Origin: Paenibacillus allorhizosphaerae
Lineage (GTDB): Bacteria > Bacillota > Bacilli > Paenibacillales > NBRC-103111
Direction: 5' to 3'
NCBI RefSeq assembly: GCF_910594985.1
Contig: NZ_CAJVCE010000002.1
Location: 1 to 64,000 of the forward strand
DNA: 64,000 nt
Shown here: one piece after another, positions 15,872 through 25,383 of the stretch
Numbering within the stretch: position 1 is the first letter of the stretch
Layout of the letters: every line of letters begins with the position of its first letter
Position numbers and translations under genes: made by a program
Notes under the pieces: generated by a model
The model's input: the letters and a program-made list of their open reading frames with translations, nothing else
The model's database searches: none
Told to the model about the DNA's origin: nothing

Positions 15872-17053
15872 GTGAAATCATCATACCTGGATCGCTTGCG
15901 CGGCTTTGTTGCCATTGAAGTGAAAGGAGCTCGGCTGGAGACGCTGCTCAATCTGATGACGGAAAAACGAATGTCCGTATGGGATATTCGGTACAGCGGC
16001 GAGCAAAGGGCGGAGCTGTGCATCTCGATCAGCGATTTTTTCGCGCTTCGGCCGCTCTTGAAGCAGACAGGCTCTAGAACGCGGATAAAAGCCCGTTACG
16101 GCTTGCCGTTCTGGCTCGGTCAAATCGCAAAGCGCAAATTTTTCGCCATCGGTATCGTCTGTTTTATTATCGGCATTTATTTGCTATCCTCCGTCGTTTG
16201 GCAGGTGCGGGTCGAAGGAAACGAGCTGCTCGCGACCGAACAAATACTGCAGGCGGCGAAGCAAGAGGGCGTATACAAGCTGCAGTGGAAGTTTCGTTTG
16301 AAAGATCCGGACGAGCTGTCCAGGCAGTTGCAGAGCCGTCTGCCCAAAACAGCCTGGGTCGGCGTAGAGGTGCGCGGCACGAACGTCATTATCAAAGTCG
16401 TCGAAGCGACGGTGCCCGACAAACCGCCGCTGATGAATCCCCGTCACCTGGTCGCGTCGAAAAGCGCGATGGTGACCGAAATTTTCGCGGAAAAGGGCCG
16501 TCCAGTGGTCAAAACGAATGCCTACGTGCGCAAAGGCGACATATTGATCTCCGGTATTTTGGGAGATGAAGTGAATAAGCAGACGGTCGTCGCCTCAGGG
16601 CATGTGAAAGGTCTTGTTTGGTACAAGCCGACCGTCGAAGTGCCGTTGTCGCTTCAATATAAAACGTATACCGGCGAGTCCCGGAAACGTTTTTATTTGG
16701 TGTTCGGCAGCAGAGCGATCCAGCTTTCCGGCTATGGTAAAATTTCGTACGAGCATTATGAAACGATACCCGAGCGCAAAACGCTGCAGTGGAGAAATTT
16801 CGTGCTTCCTATCGGTTGGATTAACGAAAAGGTGATGGAAGTAAGCATCGTGGATCAGCCGGTCGATCCGAAGGAAGCTTCGGCGATCGGAATGGAGCAG
16901 GCGATTTCCGAAATTTTGGCAGACGCTGGCAAAGATTCGCGTGTCGTTTCCCAAAAAATTTTGCATGAGAAGGCGGAGAATGGTAAAGTTTATATGGAAG
17001 TGCTTTTGGAAGTCGAGGAACAGATTGCGGTCGAACAGCCGATCGTACCATAA
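15872..17053 (+). CDS. yqfD: sporulation protein YqfD
   Basis: A 393-residue membrane protein required at stage IV of sporulation in Bacillus. Residues 1-85 are cytoplasmic. One membrane helix lies at about 90-110 (FFAIGIVCFIIGIYLLSSVV). A long outer domain begins with a POTRA-like or FtsQ-like VRVEGNELLATEQILQAAKQ. The GTG at 15872 follows AAAGGGGAAG. It forms a two-gene unit with yqfC and is followed by the constitutive phoH. Confidence 0.92.
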   Translation: MKSSYLDRLRGFVAIEVKGARLETLLNLMTEKRMSVWDIRYSGEQRAELCISISDFFALRPLLKQTGSRTRIKARYGLPFWLGQIAKRKFFAIGIVCFIIGIYLLSSVVWQVRVEGNELLATEQILQAAKQEGVYKLQWKFRLKDPDELSRQLQSRLPKTAWVGVEVRGTNVIIKVVEATVPDKPPLMNPRHLVASKSAMVTEIFAEKGRPVVKTNAYVRKGDILISGILGDEVNKQTVVASGHVKGLVWYKPTVEVPLSLQYKTYTGESRKRFYLVFGSRAIQLSGYGKISYEHYETIPERKTLQWRNFVLPIGWINEKVMEVSIVDQPVDPKEASAIGMEQAISEILADAGKDSRVVSQKILHEKAENGKVYMEVLLEVEEQIAVEQPIVP

Positions 17054-17122
17054 AACTTTACACGTATGATTTTGGGCGCCGCGATTGCGCCTTGCCCAAA
17101 ACACCGGAGGAGAGACAGCCTG

Positions 17123-18094
17123 TTGATTGAACAAGCGACCACCGCAAAAGTTGCATTGAAAAACACCGCTGAAGGACTCGCTTTATTCGGCCCGCAGGAC
17201 AAGTTCCTGCGCCTGATCGAGCAGGAAACGGATGCGACCATCTTCACGCGCGAGGAAGAAATCGTCATTCAAGGATCGGCGCAGGATGCGGCGCGTCTGG
17301 AGCAGCTGTTTTCCGTACTGCTTCAGCTGATCCGCAATCAATATACGCTAACGGAGCGCGATGTGCTGTATGCTTTGGATTTGTCCGGGCAGATGAAGGC
17401 GGATCAGCTCCTTGACTTGTTTAAAGGCGAAATCGCCGTCACACACAAAGGGAAGCCGATACGCGTCAAGACGATCGGGCAAAAGCAGTATGTGAACGAA
17501 ATAAAGCAGAAGGATATTGTTTTCGGCATCGGACCGGCCGGTACGGGGAAAACGTACATTGCCGTCGTTCTCGCCGTTACTGCGCTCAAGGAAGGGAAAG
17601 TCAAGCGGATCGTGCTGACGCGGCCGGCGGTCGAAGCGGGCGAAAGCCTCGGATTCCTGCCGGGCGATTTGCAGGAAAAGGTTGACCCGTATTTGCGGCC
17701 ATTGTATGATGCACTTAACGACGTGCTAGGACCGGAGCAGGTGCTCAAATCGCTGGAGCGCGGGCTGATCGAGATTGCTCCGCTTGCCTATATGCGCGGA
17801 CGTACGCTCGACGATTCCTTTATTATATTGGACGAAGCGCAGAATACGACGCCCGAGCAGATGAAGATGTTCTTAACGCGCCTCGGGTTCGGCTCCAAAA
17901 TGGTCATTACCGGCGACGTGACGCAGATCGACTTGCCGCGGGGCAAATCTTCCGGGCTTGTGGAAGCGCACCGTATTTTAAGCCGAATCGAAGAAATCGG
18001 GTTTATTATGTTCGCCGAGGCGGATGTCGTCAGACACTCCCTCGTGCAAAAAATCATTATGGCCTACAACGAGGGAAATGAAAGCCAAGGATGA
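17123..18094 (+). CDS. phoH: PhoH family ATPase
   Basis: A 323-residue single-domain PhoH protein. The P-loop GPAGTGKTY is near residue 137 and Walker B FIILDEAQN near 235; sensor residues follow in KMVITGDVTQIDLPRGKSSG. PhoH proteins are RNA-linked ATPases often encoded next to ybeY and era, as here. I take the TTG at 17123, behind GGAGGAGAG (17106-17114); an in-frame ATG at 17066 lies before that site. A second, PIN-PhoH protein is encoded at 45482. Confidence 0.93.
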   Translation: MIEQATTAKVALKNTAEGLALFGPQDKFLRLIEQETDATIFTREEEIVIQGSAQDAARLEQLFSVLLQLIRNQYTLTERDVLYALDLSGQMKADQLLDLFKGEIAVTHKGKPIRVKTIGQKQYVNEIKQKDIVFGIGPAGTGKTYIAVVLAVTALKEGKVKRIVLTRPAVEAGESLGFLPGDLQEKVDPYLRPLYDALNDVLGPEQVLKSLERGLIEIAPLAYMRGRTLDDSFIILDEAQNTTPEQMKMFLTRLGFGSKMVITGDVTQIDLPRGKSSGLVEAHRILSRIEEIGFIMFAEADVVRHSLVQKIIMAYNEGNESQG

Positions 18095-18195
18095 TCACCT
18101 TGCGGCGTCTGCGGTGCCGCGCGTTTGAACTACAAAATCGAACAATCACCGGAGCGCATACTTCCTGAGATTTAGAGAAAGGGTGAACCTTTCCG

Positions 18196-20436
18196 ATGAA
18201 ACCCAAGGTTTCGATTCAAGGCAAATTTCAATACCGGCTGGCCGGTTGGAGATACAGCGCCCTCGTGCGCTTTCTTCTGTTTTTTGTGCTGGCGGTCGTG
18301 ATTTACTTTGCCCTATATCACCGGGTCGTTCCCCAAACCTACGACATCCAGCTGGGCTCCATTGCCGAGAAGGACATTTTGGCGCCTCGGTCGATACCGA
18401 ACGAAGTCGCTACGGAAAAAGCGAAAGAAGAAGCGGCCGGCCGGGTTCAGCCTGTTTATAAAATCGTTTCATTGAAAAATGAAATTGCCGTGGAGACGAT
18501 CTTCGAGAAGCTGCAGCAAATTAACAGCGATCAGGACGTTTCGCTCACGGATAAAGTCAATATTTATAAAACGGTCATCCCGACGATGATCGAGGATCAT
18601 TTGGACCGGGTATTAAAAACGTTCGCCGACAGCGGGCAAACGAACGAGCTGCTGATGGTGGAAATGCGCAAAAACTTCAGGGAACAGCAGTACCGGATTC
18701 CGGAAGAGTCATTCTATAAAATTCCGCGGCTGACCAAAGACGATTTGGCGGCTATGGAGCCGGTGGCTAAAGAAATCGTATCGAAGCTGATGAACGATCA
18801 GATTCTCGACGCGCAAACCGTACGCGTGAAAGTTCCCGAGCTGGTGAACGCTTCGACGCTCAGTAAGAGTATTACGAGGGAACTCGTGCAGGAGCTCGTT
18901 CGCGCGGCGCTTACGCCTAATAAGTTCTACGATCAGAAAGGGACTGACGAGGCGAAGGGGCATGCACGGGATAGCGTCAAACCGGTGCTTATCAATAAGA
19001 ATGACGTACTGGTCGCCAAAGGCGAAGAGATTACCAAAGAAATTTACGATCATTTGAGCAGCCTGGACTTGCTGAAGGACGATACGAGTTATTGGCCGCA
19101 TTTGGGACTGTTTTTATTTACTATGCTGCTGTGTCTTGTGCTTTACATGTATATCCGTCAAAGCACTTTATCGATCAGCTACTACAACGTGCCGCTATTG
19201 ATGTTCGTTCTCATTGTCATTATGACGATCGCCGGCATGAAAGTATTTTCGATGCTGCAAAATCTCGAATATCCGTATATCGCATTTCTGGCGCCGACGG
19301 CCATGGGAGCGATGCTGCTCGCTATTTTGCTGGATGCCCAGCTTGCCTTCGTCGCCGCCGTCGTCTTCGGCATTATGGCCAGCATCGTATTTAATGCCGA
19401 TCATGTGCAGACGTTCGACTACAAGTACGGGCTGCTGACATTGACCAGTTCCTTTGCGGCAACGTTCTCGATCCAGCGTGCCAGCCAGCGCGCTTCGATC
19501 TTGAAGGCAGGACTGATGGGTTCGATCTTCGGCGTCGTGCTGGTCGCCTCGCTGCTGCTGTTCGAAGACCACGAGGCGAACAAGGAAGCGCTCTTTGCAG
19601 CATCCTTCGCCCTAGGCGGCGGGCTGCTGACCGCAGTATTCGTGATCGGCCTACTGCCGTTTCTGGAGGTCGCTTTCGGCATCTTGTCGCCGCTGAAGCT
19701 GGTGGAGCTGTCGAATATGAATCACCCGCTGCTTCGCAAGCTGCTCACGGAAACGCCAGGGACGTACCATCACAGCGTGATGGTGGGGAATTTGGCGGAC
19801 ACGGCTGCGGAAGCGATCGGTGCGGACGGATTGTTGTGCCGGGTAGGCGCGTACTATCACGATATAGGGAAAACGAAGCGCCCGAGCTATTTTATTGAAA
19901 ATCAGACGAATATGGAGAACCCGCATGACAAGATCGATCCGGCACTCAGCAAATCGATCATTGTCGCGCACGCCCGTGACGGGGTGGAGATGCTGAAGGA
20001 ATACAACATTCCGAAGCCGATTCGCGATATTGCGGAGCAGCATCACGGAACGACTTTGCTGCAATATTTTTATCATAAAGCGAAGAAGCAGGCGGAAGAA
20101 AAAGGCGAGAAACCGCCGGAAGAGAGCGAATACCGGTATCCGGGGCCCAACGCGCAGACGAAAGAAGCGGCGATCGTCGGCATTGCCGATTGTGTCGAGG
20201 CCGCCGTAAGGTCGCTGCGCAATCCGACCGTGGAGCAAATCGACTCCATGGTACGCAAAATCATCAAGGGCCGGCTGGATGACGGGCAGTTCAACGAATG
20301 CGACCTGACGATCAAAGAGCTGGACAGAATCGCCAAGGCGCTCAATGAGACGCTGCTCGGCATATTCCATTCGCGGATCGAATACCCGGCCGACATCTCG
20401 CACAAACCCGACAATACGAAAGAGGTGAAGCCATGA
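18196..20436 (+). CDS. pgpH: PgpH-type 7TM-HD phosphohydrolase (c-di-AMP phosphodiesterase)
   Basis: A 746-residue membrane enzyme matching Bacillus yqfF. A first helix lies at about residues 24-45. An extracellular 7TMR-HD domain covers about 50-300, then seven helices about 305-505, then a cytoplasmic HD domain: YHHSVMVGN near 524, the metal-binding HD pair in VGAYYHDIGKTKRP near 550, and EQHHGTTL near 615. In Listeria PgpH degrades c-di-AMP to pApA. The ATG at 18196 follows AAAGGGTGA. It overlaps ybeY by four bases. Confidence 0.94.
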   Translation: MKPKVSIQGKFQYRLAGWRYSALVRFLLFFVLAVVIYFALYHRVVPQTYDIQLGSIAEKDILAPRSIPNEVATEKAKEEAAGRVQPVYKIVSLKNEIAVETIFEKLQQINSDQDVSLTDKVNIYKTVIPTMIEDHLDRVLKTFADSGQTNELLMVEMRKNFREQQYRIPEESFYKIPRLTKDDLAAMEPVAKEIVSKLMNDQILDAQTVRVKVPELVNASTLSKSITRELVQELVRAALTPNKFYDQKGTDEAKGHARDSVKPVLINKNDVLVAKGEEITKEIYDHLSSLDLLKDDTSYWPHLGLFLFTMLLCLVLYMYIRQSTLSISYYNVPLLMFVLIVIMTIAGMKVFSMLQNLEYPYIAFLAPTAMGAMLLAILLDAQLAFVAAVVFGIMASIVFNADHVQTFDYKYGLLTLTSSFAATFSIQRASQRASILKAGLMGSIFGVVLVASLLLFEDHEANKEALFAASFALGGGLLTAVFVIGLLPFLEVAFGILSPLKLVELSNMNHPLLRKLLTETPGTYHHSVMVGNLADTAAEAIGADGLLCRVGAYYHDIGKTKRPSYFIENQTNMENPHDKIDPALSKSIIVAHARDGVEMLKEYNIPKPIRDIAEQHHGTTLLQYFYHKAKKQAEEKGEKPPEESEYRYPGPNAQTKEAAIVGIADCVEAAVRSLRNPTVEQIDSMVRKIIKGRLDDGQFNECDLTIKELDRIAKALNETLLGIFHSRIEYPADISHKPDNTKEVKP

Positions 20437-20966
20437 GTTTGCAGCTTTCATGGAATACGGAACAAGAACAATTCGACATTTCTCCCCAATTCATCGATAA
20501 ACTGGAGGAATTGCTTCGGCTCTGCGGCGAACAAGAAAACGTTAGCGATGGCGAAGTGGCGCTTACATTCGTCGATGATGAGGCGATTCAAGAGCTGAAC
20601 AAGCAATACCGCGGACTGGACAAACCGACGGATGTGCTATCGTTCGCCATGCAGGAAGTAGGCGACGAGGAGCTTGAAATCATTTACGACGAAGAAGACT
20701 TGGACGATACGAACGATTCGGTTAACGGTGCCGACGGAGACGAGGAAGACGGCTTCGAGGAACCGCTCGGAGACATCGTCATCTCCGTACCGCGCGCGAT
20801 CGCTCAGGCGGAAGAATACGGTCATTCCGTCGAGCGCGAGCTCGGGTTCCTGTTCGTACACGGTTTCCTTCATTTGATCGGTTACGATCATCAGTCCGAG
20901 GAAGAAGAGAAAACGATGTTCGGCAAGCAGGAGCAAATTCTTCAGAAAGCGGGGCTTACCCGTTGA
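20433..20966 (+). CDS. ybeY: endoribonuclease YbeY (rRNA maturation factor)
   Basis: A 177-residue UPF0054 metalloprotein. The zinc site HGFLHLIGYDH is near residue 143. The conserved LNKQYRGLDKPTDVLSFAM lies at 50-70. YbeY matures 16S rRNA and aids quality control of ribosomes; it often partners Era, encoded three genes on. Between LSFAM and LGDIVIS is an extra, very acidic stretch of about 30 residues (EEDLDDTNDSVNGADGDEED), so the protein is about 20 residues longer than Bacillus YbeY. The ATG start overlaps the pgpH stop (ATGA). Confidence 0.94.
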   Translation: MSLQLSWNTEQEQFDISPQFIDKLEELLRLCGEQENVSDGEVALTFVDDEAIQELNKQYRGLDKPTDVLSFAMQEVGDEELEIIYDEEDLDDTNDSVNGADGDEEDGFEEPLGDIVISVPRAIAQAEEYGHSVERELGFLFVHGFLHLIGYDHQSEEEEKTMFGKQEQILQKAGLTR

Positions 20967-21670
20967 TTCAGCCGACCAAATGGCAGCGCAGCTTCCGTTA
21001 CGCATACGAAGGAGTCAAATATGCTCTGGCGACACAGCGGAATATGAAGTTTCACTTTTTTGCAGCGCTGGTCGTTCTGGTACTGGCTTTCTTCTTTAAC
21101 CTATCGAAGTTCGACGTATTGTTCATTCTGCTCGCCGTTACGCTGATGATTGTTACAGAGCTGATCAATACAGCCGTTGAAAAAGCGGTCGATCTGGCGA
21201 TGCCGGACATTCATCCGCTCGCCAAGATTGCCAAAGATACCGCTGCAGCCTCCGTTCTGGTGTCTGCAGCTTTTGCCGCTGTTACGGGCATGATCATTTT
21301 TTACGAGCCGGTGGACAACCTTTTTCGCATAGCACGCAGCAGCGAGGGACAATCATTCACCGCAGGAACCGTTTGGGTGCTGCTCACGCTCATCATTTTA
21401 ACCGTCATCGTAGTTGAAACGCGGTTCGCAAGCAAGGGCAACCGGGCGAAGCCGAGTTTGCTGACCGCCGTCGCTTTTGCCGTCGCCACCTTGCTCACAT
21501 GCCAGGTTCAAGAAACGCTGCCGTCGCTGCTCGGATTTTTTTTGGCCGGCGTGCTGCTGGTCGTATTGTACGACCGGCGAACACGAACGCTCGCCTCTCT
21601 TTGGTTAGGCGCATTGCTGGGCAGCTTCATTACGGTTTTGGCTTACTATTTGTATCACATCAACTTATAG
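20963..21670 (+). CDS. dgkA: diacylglycerol/undecaprenol kinase with extra C-terminal membrane domain
   Basis: Residues 1-120 form a complete DgkA kinase: the FRYAYEGVKYALATQRNMK start and the catalytic VTELINTAVEKAVDL motif near 64-78, followed by AKDTAAASVLVSA. In Gram-positive bacteria this enzyme phosphorylates undecaprenol. Residues 130-235 add about four further membrane helices without recognisable phosphatase (PAP2) motifs, so the protein is nearly double the usual 120-130 residues. The TTG at 20963 overlaps the ybeY stop (TTGA). Confidence 0.88.
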   Translation: MIQPTKWQRSFRYAYEGVKYALATQRNMKFHFFAALVVLVLAFFFNLSKFDVLFILLAVTLMIVTELINTAVEKAVDLAMPDIHPLAKIAKDTAAASVLVSAAFAAVTGMIIFYEPVDNLFRIARSSEGQSFTAGTVWVLLTLIILTVIVVETRFASKGNRAKPSLLTAVAFAVATLLTCQVQETLPSLLGFFLAGVLLVVLYDRRTRTLASLWLGALLGSFITVLAYYLYHINL

Positions 21671-21695
21671 CCCGGGAAAGGGGCGGTTTCGTCCG

Positions 21696-22106
21696 ATGAC
21701 GAAAGAAGAACTGATTGCCAAGGCGCTGGAAGCGCGCGAAAGAGCGTATACGCCGTATTCCAAATTCAAAGTGGGCGCCGCATTGCTAGATTCCAAAGGC
21801 CATGTTCACCTGGGCTGCAACGTGGAGAACGCCGCTTACGGGCCGACCAACTGCGCGGAGCGGACTGCGCTGTTCCGGGCGATCGCGGACGGGGAACCGG
21901 CTAGGTCGTTTCAGGCGATTGCGGTCATTGGCGATACCGATCAGCCGATTTCGCCCTGCGGCGTATGCCGGCAAGTGCTGGTCGAGCTTTGTACCCCGGA
22001 CATGCCGGTTTATTTGACCAATTTGCGGGGCGAAGTCAGCGTAACGAACGTCGGCGCGCTGCTCCCGGGCGCATTCACATCACATGATTTAAACGGAGGA
22101 AACTAA
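21696..22106 (+). CDS. cdd: cytidine deaminase
   Basis: A 136-residue homotetrameric enzyme that turns cytidine into uridine in pyrimidine salvage. The active-site [18 protein letters not shown] (residues 46-63) carries the first zinc cysteine and the catalytic glutamate; CGVCRQVL near 88 carries the other two zinc cysteines. The ATG at 21696 follows GGGAAAGGGG. It stands between dgkA and era, the Bacillus arrangement. Confidence 0.96.
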   Translation: MTKEELIAKALEARERAYTPYSKFKVGAALLDSKGHVHLGCNVENAAYGPTNCAERTALFRAIADGEPARSFQAIAVIGDTDQPISPCGVCRQVLVELCTPDMPVYLTNLRGEVSVTNVGALLPGAFTSHDLNGGN

Positions 22107-22111
22107 ACATA

Positions 22112-23029
22112 ATGTCATCGAAAACACAAGAGGACGGAAAAAAGTTTAAATCAGGGTTTGTGGCCATTATCGGTCGTCCGAACGTAGGGAAATCGACTTT
22201 AATGAATCAAATTATCGGGCAAAAAATCGCCATCATGTCCGATAAGCCGCAAACGACAAGGAACAAAATTCACGGCGTATACACGACCGGCGAAGGACAG
22301 ATCGTCTTTCTTGACACGCCGGGCATACATAAGCCGCAGTCCAAGCTCGGCGATTATATGATGAAGACGGCGCAAAACGCGCTAAGCGAAGTGGACGCGA
22401 TCCTGCTGCTGATCGACGTGGTCGAGGGGCTCGGCGGCGGCGACCGGTACATCATCGAAAACTTGAAAAAGATCGATACGCCCGTATTTCTCGTCATGAA
22501 TAAGATCGATCAAGTTCACCCGGAAGCGCTGCTGTCCATCATTACGACATACAAAGATCTGTACCCGTTTGCGGAAATTGTGCCGATCTCGGCGATGCAC
22601 GGCAATAACGTGAGCACGCTGCTTGAGCAAATTATGAAGTACTTGCCTGAAGGGCCGCAGTATTATCCGGCCGACCAGGTGACGGATCATCCCGAGCAGT
22701 TCGTCTGCGCCGAGCTCATTCGCGAGAAAATATTGCATTTGACGCGCGAAGAGATTCCGCATTCCATCGCCGTATCGATTGAAGATATGAAGGTGGAAGA
22801 TAATGGGGTCGTGCACATCTCGGCCGTCATATATGTAGAGCGGGATTCGCAGAAAGGCATCATCATCGGTAAAAAGGGCGCGCTGCTCAAAGAAGTCGGG
22901 CAAAAGGCGCGAGCCGACATCGAGGCGCTGCTCGGATCGAAAACATTCCTGGAGCTGTGGGTGAAAGTCAAGAAAGATTGGCGCAATCAAGAGAGGGTGC
23001 TGCGCGATCTCGGGTTCCGTCATGATTGA
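22112..23029 (+). CDS. era: GTPase Era
   Basis: A 305-residue Ras-like GTPase that binds the 3' end of 16S rRNA during 30S assembly. G1 is GRPNVGKS near residue 21, the switch region has [12 protein letters not shown]3 is DTPGIH near 68, and G4 is NKID near 129. The C-terminal KH domain shows the [15 protein letters not shown] loop near 252. The ATG at 22112 follows CGGAGG, five bases after cdd. Confidence 0.97.
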   Translation: MSSKTQEDGKKFKSGFVAIIGRPNVGKSTLMNQIIGQKIAIMSDKPQTTRNKIHGVYTTGEGQIVFLDTPGIHKPQSKLGDYMMKTAQNALSEVDAILLLIDVVEGLGGGDRYIIENLKKIDTPVFLVMNKIDQVHPEALLSIITTYKDLYPFAEIVPISAMHGNNVSTLLEQIMKYLPEGPQYYPADQVTDHPEQFVCAELIREKILHLTREEIPHSIAVSIEDMKVEDNGVVHISAVIYVERDSQKGIIIGKKGALLKEVGQKARADIEALLGSKTFLELWVKVKKDWRNQERVLRDLGFRHD

Positions 23030-23257
23030 CAGGCAGCTTTGCCGGATGCGTCCGATTGCCGGATAGAAATGCAAAGGAATTGGGCGCATCTGATGTTTCA
23101 AATCATGGTTTGGCGTTTAATCAATCCATACATGCCAGTTTTTACGCAGCATACTTCTGACCCAATCGTATCATCCTAAACTTGCAACAGGTATTTTAGT
23201 CATGTTACCGCGTCGCAGAGACTTGCTATCGGTTGTTGGGCAAAGGGAGGATGTACC

Positions 23258-23401
23258 ATGAGAGATTTTTCGTGGAAGTATTTTTCGATAACCGGAGATG
23301 TGGATGCTTACCTGCTTTATAAAGAAATGATGAACCAAGACGGGGAAGAACTGGACGAAGACGAAGAGCCGGAGGCGGAACTGGGCGACTGGATTCAGTA
23401 G
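23258..23401 (+). CDS. yqzL: YqzL-like small protein
   Basis: A 47-residue protein between era and recO, the position of Bacillus yqzL. It begins MRDFSWKYFSITGDVDAYLL, the family's conserved part, and ends in an acidic tail (EELDEDEEPEAELGD). AAAGGGAGG at 23242-23250 precedes the ATG by seven bases. Its function is unknown. The 228 bases between era and this gene show no clear signal. Confidence 0.88.
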   Translation: MRDFSWKYFSITGDVDAYLLYKEMMNQDGEELDEDEEPEAELGDWIQ

Positions 23402-23451
23402 TATTCGTTCAAATGGCAGTTATTCAAGTTTTAGACCGGGAGAGGCTGAAC

Positions 23452-24198
23452 GTGCAGTACAGAGTGCAGGGGATTGTCATTCGCAGTATGGATTACGGGG
23501 AAGGCAACAAAATCATTACGCTGCTGACGAGAGAGCATGGGAAGCTCAGCGTCGTGGCGCGCGGCGCCAAAAAAGTAAAAAGCCGTTACGGCTCCTCTGT
23601 TCAGCTCTTTACTTTCGGAGATTATTTATTTTTTAAATCCGGACAGCTCGGAACGCTGAATCATGCGGAAATTATCGAGCCGTACCATAAAATCAGGGAA
23701 GAGTTGCACAGGGCTGCACATGCCTCCTATCTGGCCGAATTAACGGATCGCATGCTGGGGGATCAGGAGGGGCAGCCTTTTATATTCGACCAGCTCAAGG
23801 GCAGCTTGACGGCCGTTCAAGAGGACAAAGATTTCGCCATCGTTGACCATTTGTTCGAGATGAAAATGCTGATGTTCGCCGGGTACACCCCTGAGCTGAC
23901 GCAATGCGTCGTATGCAGTGAGCATGCGGAAGCGGCCGCTTTCAGCGTCGGTTTGGGCGGAATGTTGTGCGAGCGCTGTATTTTGCGTGATCCTCAGGCC
24001 ATTCGGATCTCCTCGGGAATACTGAAGATGCTAAGGCTGTTCATACAAGCGGATGTTCGCAGACTCGGACAAATCGATGTCAAACCTCAGTCGAAAGAAC
24101 TGCTGAAACAATTGATGCGGTCGTATATGGATACACATGTCGGCTTAAGGCTGAAATCGCGTGATTTTCTGGATCAAATGGACAAGTATGGCGTATAA
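23452..24198 (+). CDS. recO: DNA repair protein RecO
   Basis: A 248-residue recombination mediator that anneals DNA and helps load RecA with RecR. The N-terminal OB-fold shows VQGIVIRSMDYGEGNKIITL and VVARGAKKVKSR. The zinc-finger region has CVVC near 153 and CERC near 177. I choose the GTG at 23452, behind GGGAGAGG; the ATG at 23413 has no site. In Bacillus glyQ and glyS follow recO; they do not here. Confidence 0.94.
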   Translation: MQYRVQGIVIRSMDYGEGNKIITLLTREHGKLSVVARGAKKVKSRYGSSVQLFTFGDYLFFKSGQLGTLNHAEIIEPYHKIREELHRAAHASYLAELTDRMLGDQEGQPFIFDQLKGSLTAVQEDKDFAIVDHLFEMKMLMFAGYTPELTQCVVCSEHAEAAAFSVGLGGMLCERCILRDPQAIRISSGILKMLRLFIQADVRRLGQIDVKPQSKELLKQLMRSYMDTHVGLRLKSRDFLDQMDKYGV

Positions 24199-24246
24199 AC
24201 CGTATTCGTAAGTTGAGTATAGCCGCTGGACTATTTTGAAGAATAA

Positions 24247-24275
24247 TTGACATGATTTGGGCATAATGATATTAT
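24247..24275 (+). promoter_or_regulatory. sigma-A-like promoter ahead of ppsR
   Basis: TTGACA (24247-24252) and TATTAT (24270-24275) are 17 bases apart. Transcription would begin near 24282 and give a leader of about 200 bases before ppsR. Confidence 0.75.
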
Positions 24276-24296
24276 GAAATGATACATCTTTTGAAC

Positions 24297-24345
24297 AACT
24301 CTCGTTCTAGGTCTGCCTACAGGCTTTAGCGGCGAGTTTTTTTTG
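24297..24345 (+). terminator. weak hairpin with T run in the ppsR leader
   Basis: AACTC (24297-24301) can pair with GAGTT around 24335-24339, enclosing CCT-ACA-AGG-like pairing, followed by eight T. The stem is short and imperfect. It could be an attenuator in the leader or the end of the recO transcript. Confidence 0.35.
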
Positions 24346-24480
24346 TTTCAACACGTGAAAGCGAGCTCTGAAACATTTCATCGTCACAGTCGTAGTAGCT
24401 GTAAGAGGCTTGTACGCAGGGGTGGTTGAAACCGGTCCAATCGGCACGATTGGAACAACGAGCGGAAAGGCGGGGACATC

Positions 24481-25290
24481 ATGCAGCAAACAAAACCGGT
24501 CATTTTCGTAGCGTCCGATTCGGCGGGAGAAACAGGAGAAGCCGTCGTTCGGGCCGCGGCCGTACAATTTTATCCGCAGCAGGTCGAAATTCGGCGCATT
24601 CCTTTTTTGCAGGATAACTCCGACATCGACCGGATGATCCGCACCGTACTGGAGCGCAGCGGCATTATCGTTTTCACGCTGGTTATACCGGATTTGCGGG
24701 ATTATTTAATCGAGCAGGCGATCCGATACCGAATCCATTACATCGATCTGCTCGGACCGATCATCGAGAAACTCGAAGCATCGCTCCATCAGGAAGCGCG
24801 TCATCAGCCGGGCATGATTCATAAATTGGACGAAGATTATTTTAAAAAGGTCGAAGCGGTCGAGTTTGCGGTGAAATATGACGACGGAAGGGATTTTAAC
24901 GGGATTTTGCAGGCGGATATCGTGCTGGTGGGCGTTTCAAGAACGTCGAAGACGCCGCTTTCCATGTACCTGGCCCATAAAATGTTCAAAGTGGCCAACG
25001 TTCCGCTTGTTCCTGAAATTACGCCGCCGGATCAGCTGTTTACCGTATCGAGCAAAAAGATCGTCGGGCTGCGCATCGATCCGATGAAGCTGAACGTGAT
25101 TCGCACCGAACGGCTCAAAACGCTCGGGCTTCCGGGGAACGCATCTTATGCGAACGTGGAGCGAATCGACAAGGAACTGGAGTACGCGGATTCCATCATG
25201 AAGCGGATTGGCTGTACGGTGATTGACGTGTCCAACAAAGCCGTGGAGGAAACGGCAAGCATCATCATCGATATGTACCGTTCGCGCTAA
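24481..25290 (+). CDS. ppsR: pyruvate, phosphate dikinase regulatory protein (bifunctional kinase/pyrophosphorylase)
   Basis: A 269-residue DUF299 protein matching Bacillus yqfL. It switches PPDK or PEP synthase off and on by ADP-dependent phosphorylation and phosphate-dependent removal. The nucleotide loop GVSRTSKTPLSMYLA is near residue 147. The N-terminal VASDSAGETGEAVVRAA and the C-terminal VIDVSNKAVEETA are characteristic. The ATG at 24481 follows GGCGGGG. In Bacillus ccpN lies just upstream; it is absent here. Confidence 0.93.
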   Translation: MQQTKPVIFVASDSAGETGEAVVRAAAVQFYPQQVEIRRIPFLQDNSDIDRMIRTVLERSGIIVFTLVIPDLRDYLIEQAIRYRIHYIDLLGPIIEKLEASLHQEARHQPGMIHKLDEDYFKKVEAVEFAVKYDDGRDFNGILQADIVLVGVSRTSKTPLSMYLAHKMFKVANVPLVPEITPPDQLFTVSSKKIVGLRIDPMKLNVIRTERLKTLGLPGNASYANVERIDKELEYADSIMKRIGCTVIDVSNKAVEETASIIIDMYRSR

Positions 25291-25383
25291 ACCGTTTTTT
25301 AGCCGGATCCAAGAAGGATTTTTTGCAATTTTGCCGTATATACTATTTTATAGTACTCCAGTCACACTTTTTGGCGGTATAAG

